A stretch of DNA of 64,000 nt from Insolitispirillum peregrinum. GTDB lineage: Bacteria; Pseudomonadota; Alphaproteobacteria; Rhodospirillales; Rhodospirillaceae. The translations under genes and the position numbers were made by a program. The notes under the pieces were generated by a model. The model had not been told where the DNA came from, ran no database searches, and saw nothing but the letters and a program-made list of their open reading frames with translations. Each line of letters begins with the position of its first letter. Position 1 is the first letter of the stretch. The DNA lies in the NCBI RefSeq assembly GCF_900156605.1, contig NZ_FTOA01000004.1:372001-436000 (forward strand), given 5' to 3'. Below, in pieces: positions 19,783 through 26,754 of this stretch.

Positions 19783-20442
19783 TTACAGGGTGATGTCGGC
19801 CAGATCGCCGCGGTTCATTTTGTAGTCGGACCACATGGCGGTGAAAAATTGCGAAATCGGCCCCCATTGCTGGGCGTCGAAAATGGCAACACCATAATTC
19901 GGGTCAAAAATGTAGGTTTTCTGGCCGTTGCAATGGATACCGACCGCATGGGCCCACCGCGGAGACCCCAGCTTGCGGATCAGCCAGCTGTTGTTACCAT
20001 ACAACCCGAGCAATCCGCTGTAGGGCTGAGGATTCATCACCAGCTGAACGGCCTCGCTGTCCCGCTGAATGCCATAAATTTTTTCCCGGACCAGCCGCCA
20101 GTGGGCGGCGGCGCTGGCAGCATTTTCCGGATTATCACACTCCAGAGCCGCGCCGCTCAGGTGGCGAACAAAACTGCGATCCCCGATCGTGCCGTAATGG
20201 TCCTGCATCTTGAACACGGTGGAATAGCCGTAGCGGCGAAAGTTCCCGTGCAGCATATAGCGGGCCAGTGTATCTGGTGCGACCCCGTTGGCAAATTTCA
20301 GCTCGATGAACCACTGGATGACCAAGGTCATGCAGACGCCAGAGAAATTGGAGGCTTTGCCCAAGGCATAAAAATCACCGGTGATGATTTGCCATGCCTG
20401 CTTCCCGGCGTTTTCGGCCAGGATGAAATCCTTCATGCCCAT
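19783..20442 (-). CDS. YopT/C58-type cysteine protease homologue
   Basis: A 219-residue protein with the C58 peptidase layout: a Cys in SNFSGVCMTLVIQWF (about residues 31-45), a His in WAHAVGIHCNG (about 165) and an Asp in YIFDPNYGVAIFD (about 180). These match the Cys-His-Asp triad of YopT and AvrPphB, including the F-D-P-N-x-G motif. Family members cleave host proteins as secreted effectors or act in toxins. No signal peptide is seen, and no type III secretion genes are in the window. It is a lone gene with a 183-base upstream region that holds a possible iron-regulator site. Its role here is unknown; an effector or toxin activity is inference. Confidence 0.75.
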   Translation of the reverse strand: MGMKDFILAENAGKQAWQIITGDFYALGKASNFSGVCMTLVIQWFIELKFANGVAPDTLARYMLHGNFRRYGYSTVFKMQDHYGTIGDRSFVRHLSGAALECDNPENAASAAAHWRLVREKIYGIQRDSEAVQLVMNPQPYSGLLGLYGNNSWLIRKLGSPRWAHAVGIHCNGQKTYIFDPNYGVAIFDAQQWGPISQFFTAMWSDYKMNRGDLADITL

Positions 20443-20512
20443 TCAATCTCTCCATGGCGCACCACGCGCCTGCTTTGGCACACTGGCGAATGGCCTCTTA
20501 TGCGGGAAAAAG

Positions 20513-20525
20513 AATGATAAGCATT
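20513..20525. promoter_or_regulatory. Possible Fur-like operator upstream of the C58 protease gene
   Basis: AATGATAAGCATT, followed by ACTATAAATG, resembles the repeated NATWAT units of Fur boxes and is partly palindromic (AATG...CATT). It lies 71 bases upstream of the protease start codon. The match is short; treat it as a hint only. Confidence 0.3.
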
Positions 20526-20569
20526 ACTATAAATGTCAATCTCTACCCCAACGTGTGTAGCGACAGACA

Positions 20570-20608
20570 AAAAACGCCACCAAGGGGGCTATTCCCTTGA
20601 TGGCGTCT
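20570..20608 (-). terminator. Terminator of tldD
   Basis: Read on the minus strand, AGACGCCATCAAGGGA pairs imperfectly with CCCCCTTGGTGGCGTTT and is followed by a T-rich run (TTTTTTG), the standard intrinsic form, just after the tldD stop. Confidence 0.8.
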
Positions 20609-20625
20609 GTTTTCTGTCCGGGGAT

Positions 20626-22059
20626 TTACGCCGCAGCCGTGCCGCCCACCGTCAGGCCGGCGATCTTCAAGGTCGGCTGGCCGACGCCGCAGGCGACGCC
20701 CTGACCATCCTTGCCGCAGGTGCCGATTCCGGGGTCCAGCGCCATGTCATTGCCGATCATCGACACCTTGGTCAACACATCGGGACCATTGCCGATCAGG
20801 GTTGCGCCCTTGACCGCCGGACCCAGCTTGCCGTTTTCGATCAGATAGGCTTCGGTACACGAGAAGACGAACTTGCCCGAGACGATATCGACCTGCCCGC
20901 CGCCAAAGTTGACCGCATAGAGGCCCTTCTTGACGCTGCTGATGATCTCGCCGGGGTCCTTGTCGCCGCCCAGCATGAAAGTGTTGGTCATGCGCGGGAT
21001 CGGCTGGTGGGCATGGGACTGGCGGCGGCCATTGCCGGTCGGGGCCATCCCCATCAGGCGGGCGTTCAGGCGGTCTTGCAGATAGCCGGTCAGGATGCCG
21101 TCTTCGATCAGCACGGTACGCCCGGACGGGGTGCCTTCGTCGTCGATGGTCAGGCTGCCGCGCCGGTCGGGCAGCGTACCGTCATCGACCACCGTCACCC
21201 CCGGCGCTGCCACCCGCTTGCCCATCAGGTCCGAGAAGGCCGAGGTCTTTTTGCGGTTGAAGTCGCCTTCCAGTCCATGCCCGATGGCTTCGTGCAGCAG
21301 GACGCCGGGCCAGCCAGCGCCACAGACCACTTCCATTTCGCCCGCCGGAGCATCAACGCTGTCGAGGTTGACCAGCGCCTGCCGCAGGGCTTCGTCAACG
21401 CAGGTCTTCCACACCTCTTCGGCGATCACCCCGTCATAGCCGACCCGGCCGCCCAGACCGTGCGAGCCGGTTTCCAGTCGGCTGCCATCGCTGCACAGCA
21501 CCGTCACGTTCAGGCGCACCAGCGGGCGAATGTCGGCGGCTACCCCATCGGGGCGGATGATGTGTACCGCCTGCCACGATCCGGACAAGGACGCCATCAC
21601 TTGCTGGACTTTCGGGTCTTTGGCGCGCGCATAGCTGTCAATATCAGACAGCAGCTTGACTTTTGTTTCAAAGGAAACGGCGGGGAGCGGATTGTCAGCG
21701 GTGTACAGGGCGGCATTGGTGCCATTCGGCCCGGCGGCAAAGGTGCCGCTGTTGCCGGAGCGCACGGCTTTGACCACCTCGGCGGCGCGGTTCAGGCTGG
21801 CCATGTCCAGCGTCGAGGCGTGGGCAAAGCCTGAGGTTTCGCCACTGACCGCCCGCAAGCCAAAGCCCTGTGCGGTGTCAAAACTGGCCGCCCGGATACG
21901 GCCATCGTCGAGCGAGACCGATTCCGACTGGCGGTATTCCAGGAACAATTCTCCGTCATCCGCCCCGTCCAGCGCTGACCGCACCGTGGCGAGGCAGGCG
22001 TCCCGGTCCAGGCCGGCGCGGTTGAAAAACAGGTCTTCCGTGATGGAAAGATCGGCCAT
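20626..22059 (-). CDS. tldD: Metalloprotease TldD
   Basis: The zinc-binding half of the TldD/TldE protease pair, a cytoplasmic enzyme that trims unfolded peptides and matures microcin- or CcdA-type substrates. The HExxxH motif is seen in LLHEAIGHGLEGDFNRKK, followed by the conserved DDEGTPSGRTVLIEDG and the C-terminal block FSCTEAYLIENGK. At 477 residues it is the normal length. The start ATG 22059 gives MADLSITEDLFF. The partner tldE/pmbA is not in the window, as is usual for unlinked pairs. The gene has its own terminator and stands between unrelated genes. Confidence 0.95.
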   Translation of the reverse strand: MADLSITEDLFFNRAGLDRDACLATVRSALDGADDGELFLEYRQSESVSLDDGRIRAASFDTAQGFGLRAVSGETSGFAHASTLDMASLNRAAEVVKAVRSGNSGTFAAGPNGTNAALYTADNPLPAVSFETKVKLLSDIDSYARAKDPKVQQVMASLSGSWQAVHIIRPDGVAADIRPLVRLNVTVLCSDGSRLETGSHGLGGRVGYDGVIAEEVWKTCVDEALRQALVNLDSVDAPAGEMEVVCGAGWPGVLLHEAIGHGLEGDFNRKKTSAFSDLMGKRVAAPGVTVVDDGTLPDRRGSLTIDDEGTPSGRTVLIEDGILTGYLQDRLNARLMGMAPTGNGRRQSHAHQPIPRMTNTFMLGGDKDPGEIISSVKKGLYAVNFGGGQVDIVSGKFVFSCTEAYLIENGKLGPAVKGATLIGNGPDVLTKVSMIGNDMALDPGIGTCGKDGQGVACGVGQPTLKIAGLTVGGTAAA

Positions 22060-22214
22060 CGGTTCACTCCTACTCTCTTGGGCGGTTGGCGTTTTTTGCG
22101 CCCGGCAGCATCATGGCAGTCCCCCAATATGGGGCCTGGGACGCCATCTGTCAGCAGGTCCCTTGCCCTGATGCACAGATGGCAGACACACAGTTCGACC
22201 CAGGAGAATGACCG

Positions 22215-23615
22215 GTGATTGACTTGGTAGCCACAGAAATTGTTCGGGATGGCGTCCCGGCCCGCGACGGCACTGGCCGCCGGGCGATCCTGCGCGAGCA
22301 TCCGCTGCGGCTGGCGCTGGCCAACGAAGTCCACGCCCGCCCCTATGAAATCCTCGAGGCTCCGGTGCGGGTGACCCATCTGGCGATCATGGCAGGGGAG
22401 CATGGGTACGATGCCGAGCGGGCGCACCTGCTGGACCTGTGTGACCGCTTTGGCGTCTCCCCGCCCGAGCCGGAGGCGATCTATTACGCCGCCACCTTGT
22501 GGCCGGAACAGGTCGGCTCGACCACCAACGGGGGGCTGCGGCTGCGCTGGGAACGTCACACCGAGTTCTGCACCTACACCTTTTACCGCTTTGATGCCTT
22601 TGGCCACAGCGACCCGTTCGGCGGCACCGCGCTTGATCTGGTGCCCGACGAATGGCTGGCCGACATGCCGGGCGAAATGATGGTCGCCTTGCATGCGGCG
22701 ATCTGTGAAGGCGCTGACACCCACGACCTGACCCACATTTTCGGTGATCATCTGGTGGTTGGCAGTTCGATTGCCGAAGGCGCCGGGACGGCGTGGAGTG
22801 ATTTCCGCCTGCACAACGACGGTTTCGGGCGCATCCTGATCAATGCCGACAGTCTGACCCGCGGCCAGATTGGCCGGATGGTGCAGCGCCTGCTGGAACT
22901 GGAAACCTATCGCATGATGGCGCTGCTGGCCTTTCCGATTGCCCGCAGCATGGGCCCAAAGCTGTCACGGCTGGAACGTGAAGTGGCGACCATCATCGGG
23001 GCGATGGCCGACAGCGAGCGCGAACGTGTCGTTGGTCGGGATCCCGAGCGGCTGCTGCTGGACCGCCTGATTGACGTGGCGGCGGAAACCGAACAACTGG
23101 TGGCCGACAACAGCTATCGTTTCGGGGCGGCCAAGGCCTATCAGGCGCTGGTCAACCGCTGTGTGCAGGAAATGCGCGAAGAGCGTCTGCCCGGCAGTCA
23201 GACCTTCCGCGAGTTCATGGACCGGCGGTTTGCGCCGGCGATGCGCACCTGCGAAGCGATGGCCGAGCGTGCCGATGCCCTCGGGCGACGGGTGGCGCGG
23301 GCCTCGGACATGCTGCGCACCCGCGTTGACATCAGTCTGGAAGAAAACAACCGCGACCTGCTGCACTCGATGAACCGCCGGGCCGATGCCCAGTTGCGGC
23401 TGCAAGAGACGGTCGAAGGCCTGTCGGTGGTCGCCATCAGCTATTACCTGTGGAGCCTGATCGCTTATCTGCTGAAGGGCGCCAAGGCCGCCGGACTGCC
23501 GGTCAACCCGGACATTGCCGCGCTGGTGGCGGTGCCGCTGGTGCTGGGGATGGTGTTCATCGGCGTCAAGCGCCTGAAGGCGGCGCTGGTCGGGGACGAG
23601 CACGGCGGGCATTGA
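22215..23615 (+). CDS. DUF3422 family membrane-anchored protein
   Basis: A 466-residue protein matching the alphaproteobacterial DUF3422 family: REHPLRLALANEVHARPYE near the start, THLAIMAGE, and HTEFCTYTFYR. The C-terminus carries two hydrophobic segments, about residues 400-420 (SVVAISYYLWSLIAYLL) and 430-450 (AALVAVPLVLGMVFIGV), with a central region rich in charged helices. This suggests a cytoplasmic domain tethered to the inner membrane. No biochemical role is established for the family that I know of. The start is GTG 22215, preceded by AGGAG eight bases upstream. It is transcribed away from tldD. Confidence 0.88.
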   Translation: MIDLVATEIVRDGVPARDGTGRRAILREHPLRLALANEVHARPYEILEAPVRVTHLAIMAGEHGYDAERAHLLDLCDRFGVSPPEPEAIYYAATLWPEQVGSTTNGGLRLRWERHTEFCTYTFYRFDAFGHSDPFGGTALDLVPDEWLADMPGEMMVALHAAICEGADTHDLTHIFGDHLVVGSSIAEGAGTAWSDFRLHNDGFGRILINADSLTRGQIGRMVQRLLELETYRMMALLAFPIARSMGPKLSRLEREVATIIGAMADSERERVVGRDPERLLLDRLIDVAAETEQLVADNSYRFGAAKAYQALVNRCVQEMREERLPGSQTFREFMDRRFAPAMRTCEAMAERADALGRRVARASDMLRTRVDISLEENNRDLLHSMNRRADAQLRLQETVEGLSVVAISYYLWSLIAYLLKGAKAAGLPVNPDIAALVAVPLVLGMVFIGVKRLKAALVGDEHGGH

Positions 23616-23645
23616 TGCCCGATGCCCGATCCCTGACCCCCGGGG

Positions 23646-23676
23646 GCGCGGGCCCTTGCCCGCGCTGCTTTTTTCT
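23646..23676 (+). terminator. Terminator after the DUF3422 gene
   Basis: GCGCGGGC (23646-23653) pairs with GCCCGCGC (23658-23665) and is followed by TGCTTTTTTC. It touches the 3' end of the convergent plsC gene. Confidence 0.8.
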
Positions 23677-24485
23677 TACAGCGACAGCGTCGGGTTGACC
23701 TCGGTTTCACAGCGTCCGGTAATCGCCAGACTGTGGCTGCGGCGGATGGTGTTTTCGCAGAAGCGGGCCAGTGCCTTGCGGTCGCCGTGGTCAGCCAGGG
23801 CGGTGACCGGCAGGAAATCAACCTCGACCTGAAACGCTCCCAGACACATCAGTGCCCACAGGTGGGTCACCAGATCCATGTCGCCGTACCAGGCATAGAA
23901 CGGGCGGGCGGTGATGCCCATTGGCAGGCCGCCCGAGCGGGTATAGGTGATCGACAGTGGCTGAACGCTGACCGGTGTGCCGTTGATCTCGCCCTGAGCG
24001 ACGGTGAACAGCGCGCTTTTGAACGGCAGGACGCGGTTGCCGTCGGACGAGGTACCCTCGGGGAACAGGATCAGTGGCTCGCCTTCGGCCAGGCGGGTGC
24101 TGATCACCGAGCTTTCCCGGCCCGTGCTGCTGGGGCGGCGGTCAACAAACACCGTGCGGGCCAGCCGCGCCAGAAAGCCGATGCCCGGCCACGAACGGAC
24201 CTCGGCCTTGGCAACAAAGCAGCCCTCGATGACACTTCCGAGAATCACGATGTCAACATAGCCGGCATGGTTGCTGACCATCAGCAGCGGGCGCAGCGTT
24301 GACGGGGCACCCCGCACCACGATGGTCGCCTTGAGAACCAGCCGGGCCACCAGCCGCCAATACAGACGGCCTGTCTGGCGATAGCCGATCCCGAACAGCA
24401 TGGCCCCGCAATAGGGCAGCAGAAAAACCAGTGTCAGCAGTACAAACAGCAGCAGACGAAAGGTGGCAGAGAGTATCGCAATCAT
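23676..24485 (-). CDS. plsC: 1-Acyl-sn-glycerol-3-phosphate acyltransferase
   Basis: Adds the second acyl chain to lysophosphatidic acid at the inner membrane to make phosphatidic acid. The HX4D motif is in SNHAGYVDIVIL and the substrate-binding motif is LFPEGTSSDGNRVLPFK. The N-terminus is a long hydrophobic stretch (LLLFVLLTLVFLLPYCGAML), giving one or two membrane helices. At 269 residues it is typical. It could also be an ornithine-lipid type acyltransferase (OlsA), which shares these motifs. It converges with the DUF3422 gene. The start ATG 24485 has no strong ribosome site. Confidence 0.88.
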   Translation of the reverse strand: MIAILSATFRLLLFVLLTLVFLLPYCGAMLFGIGYRQTGRLYWRLVARLVLKATIVVRGAPSTLRPLLMVSNHAGYVDIVILGSVIEGCFVAKAEVRSWPGIGFLARLARTVFVDRRPSSTGRESSVISTRLAEGEPLILFPEGTSSDGNRVLPFKSALFTVAQGEINGTPVSVQPLSITYTRSGGLPMGITARPFYAWYGDMDLVTHLWALMCLGAFQVEVDFLPVTALADHGDRKALARFCENTIRRSHSLAITGRCETEVNPTLSL

Positions 24486-24634
24486 TGGATGCCATCACGG
24501 GCCAGAGTCCCCGCAACACGTGCCAGGGGGGCAACGGATCGCGGGGGCACAGTCAGGAAAAAGGAACGGGGAGGACGCCAGGGCGGCCTGTGCTCTAGAC
24601 TAAAACCGCACAGGCGACAAAGGACACCACCGGT

Positions 24635-25465
24635 ATGGGCGATCATCCCCCCCTCAAACCACGCAACCGCTTCCGCACGGGGCTGGCGGTGCTGGTCGGG
24701 CTGGTCAGCGGTGGCCTGTTCCTTACCCTGACCAGCCAGCAGACACCGGCAGCCAGCACCACCCCGCCGCCCAGCCAGATCAAGCCGCTGGTGGCCGACC
24801 TGTCAAAACATATCGTTGCCATCACCACCGGCTTTTCCGGGACCGATGTGCTGATGTTCGGGGCCACCGACGGCCCCGGCGATGTGGTGCTGGTGGTGCG
24901 CGGCCCGTCCGAGACCCAGGTGGTGCGCCGTCAGGACAAGCTGGCCGGAGTGATCTGGGCCAATGCGGCTTCGATGACCTTTGATGACGTGCCGAACTTC
25001 TTTCAGGTGACCTCCACCCGGCCAGTCGAAGAGATCCTGTCGCCTGCCGCCCGCCTGCGCCACCGCATCATGCCCGACAGCCTCGATCTGGTCCCCCGCA
25101 CCGCCATCACCACCAGCGATGCAGAGCAGGAGCAGTTCAGGACCGCCCTGTTGCGCCTGAAGGAACGGCAGGGGCTGTATTCCTATCAGCCACAGGCGAT
25201 CAGCCAGTTGGCCAACCGCCTGTTCCGCGCCGACCTGTTTTTCCCCTCCAACGTCCCCACCGGCGCCTATACCGCCGAGGTCTATCTGGTGCGCGATGGC
25301 GATATTGTCAGCGCCGAGATTACCCCGCTGGTGATCTCGAAAGTCGGTTTCAGCGCCGAAGTCTTTCTGTTCGCCTACAAGCACTCCGCCCTGTATGGTC
25401 TGGCCGCCATTGTGGTGGCGGTTGCCGCAGGCTGGGTTGCCGGGGTTGCGTTCCGCAAGAGCTGA
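24635..25465 (+). CDS. TIGR02186/Alph_Pro_TM family transmembrane protein
   Basis: A 276-residue protein with an N-terminal hydrophobic segment (about residues 15-35, LAVLVGLVSGGLFLTL), a long extracytoplasmic region, and a C-terminal membrane helix (LYGLAAIVVAVAAGWVAGVAF) followed by a short basic tail. Motifs include GFSGTDVLMFGAT, VVLVVRGP, GVIWANAASMTF and PTGAYTAEVYLVRDG, which fit this alphaproteobacteria-restricted family of unknown function. Members often sit near TauE-type exporters (from memory), but none is present here. AAGGA lies upstream of the ATG. The next gene, a universal stress protein, follows in the same direction 57 bases on. Confidence 0.85.
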   Translation: MGDHPPLKPRNRFRTGLAVLVGLVSGGLFLTLTSQQTPAASTTPPPSQIKPLVADLSKHIVAITTGFSGTDVLMFGATDGPGDVVLVVRGPSETQVVRRQDKLAGVIWANAASMTFDDVPNFFQVTSTRPVEEILSPAARLRHRIMPDSLDLVPRTAITTSDAEQEQFRTALLRLKERQGLYSYQPQAISQLANRLFRADLFFPSNVPTGAYTAEVYLVRDGDIVSAEITPLVISKVGFSAEVFLFAYKHSALYGLAAIVVAVAAGWVAGVAFRKS

Positions 25466-25522
25466 CCCTTTATACGACGATACGACACTCTCCCCCTATC
25501 GAGCCCCCTTGCAGAGGTCGCC

Positions 25523-26026
25523 ATGAGCAGTTTGTACACCCAGCACCCCACCGACGATGAACACCACGGACGAACGTTTCTGGTGGTGGTGGACGAGTCG
25601 GAAGAAATGCGGGCGGCATTGCGCTATGCCTGCAAGCGGGCGCTGAACACCGGTGGCATGGTCGCCCTGCTGATGGTGGTTGACCCGCCCGAATTCCAGC
25701 ATTTTGGCGGCATCGGTCGCCTGATGAGCGAAGAAGCCCGCGCCAAGGCCGAAGAAATCCTGCAACGTCTGGCCGCCGAGGTCAAAGCCGGGTCCGGCCA
25801 TACACCCACCCTGTACATCCGCGAAGGCGACCGGGCGACCGAACTGCTGGACCTGATCAACGAAGAACCGGAAATCTCGATTCTGGTGCTGGCCTCGGGC
25901 ACCGGCCCGGAAGGCCCCGGCCCGCTGGTCAGCAGCCTGTCGGGCAAGCTGATCAACAAGTTGCGCGTTCCAGTCACCCTGGTCCCCGGCCATCTGTCGG
26001 ACAGCGCGATTGATGTGCTGACCTGA
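25523..26026 (+). CDS. Universal stress protein (UspA-like)
   Basis: A 167-residue single Usp domain. It begins the alpha/beta fold at RTFLVVVDESEEMRAALRYA, has the central GDRATELLDLI, and ends with LASGTGPEGPGPLVSSLSGKLINKLRVPVTLVPG, the place of the G-x2-G-x9-G-S/T nucleotide-binding loop. The spacing is altered by an extra Gly-Pro-rich insertion, so ATP binding is uncertain. Usp proteins are cytoplasmic and induced by growth arrest or stress. GAGG precedes the ATG. It is probably cotranscribed with the upstream TIGR02186 gene. Confidence 0.88.
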   Translation: MSSLYTQHPTDDEHHGRTFLVVVDESEEMRAALRYACKRALNTGGMVALLMVVDPPEFQHFGGIGRLMSEEARAKAEEILQRLAAEVKAGSGHTPTLYIREGDRATELLDLINEEPEISILVLASGTGPEGPGPLVSSLSGKLINKLRVPVTLVPGHLSDSAIDVLT

Positions 26027-26114
26027 TCCTTGCGTCCGGCCACCCTTTACCCGACTATAATAGTCTGGTAAAACAGTCATACATGCACTTTCAATACACC
26101 TTATGGACCAGCCC

Positions 26115-26672
26115 ATGTTCATCCAGACCGAACCGACCCCGAATCCCGCCAGCCTGAAATTCATCCCCGGCCGTCCGGTGCTGGCATCGGGCAGCAGCAC
26201 CTTTACCAGCATCGAGCAGGCCACCCACAGCCCGCTGGCCCAGCGCCTGTTCGCCATCACCGGCGTTGATGGTGTCTTTCTGGGCGGTGATTTCATCACC
26301 GTCACCAAGGCCGAAGCCCGCGACTGGCAGGTGATGAAGCCGATGATCCTCGGCGCGATCATGGAACACTACACCTCGGGCCAGCCGGTGGTTCTGGATA
26401 ACAGTGCCAGCATTGCCGCCAACACCGTCACCGCCGAAGACTCCGACGTCGTCGCCCAGATCAAGGAACTGATCGACACCCGCGTCCGCCCGGTGGTGGC
26501 CCGTGACGGAGGCGACATCACCTATCATGATTTCAAGGACGGGGTGGTTTATCTGGTGATGCGTGGATCGTGCTCGGGCTGCCCCAGCTCGACCGCCACC
26601 CTCAAGCATGGCATCGAAAACATGCTGCGCCACTACATCCCGGAAGTGCAGGCGGTCGAAGCCGTGTCGTAA
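26115..26672 (+). CDS. NfuA-type iron-sulfur cluster scaffold protein
   Basis: A 185-residue protein with an Nfu N-terminal domain (MFIQTEPTPNPASLKFIPGR) and a C-terminal NifU domain from about residue 110 with the cluster-binding C-x-x-C in MRGSCSGCPSSTATLKHGIE. It carries Fe-S clusters and delivers them to apoproteins in the cytoplasm. The start at ATG 26115 matches homologues; ATG 26103 would add MDQP. Neither has a clear ribosome site. A strong hairpin terminator follows immediately, so the gene ends a transcript. Confidence 0.93.
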   Translation: MFIQTEPTPNPASLKFIPGRPVLASGSSTFTSIEQATHSPLAQRLFAITGVDGVFLGGDFITVTKAEARDWQVMKPMILGAIMEHYTSGQPVVLDNSASIAANTVTAEDSDVVAQIKELIDTRVRPVVARDGGDITYHDFKDGVVYLVMRGSCSGCPSSTATLKHGIENMLRHYIPEVQAVEAVS

Positions 26673-26693
26673 CGGCGCGACCTTGTGTCCGGG

Positions 26694-26735
26694 CACAACA
26701 GGCGGCAGGATCATCCCTGCCGCCTGTTGTGTTTT
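26694..26735. terminator. Terminator between nfu and the HAD gene
   Basis: CACAACAGGCGGCAGG (26694-26709) pairs perfectly with CCTGCCGCCTGTTGTG (26716-26731), followed by TTTT. It lies between two convergent genes. Confidence 0.88.
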
Positions 26736-26754
26736 CAGGAAATGCTGTCGCCCG

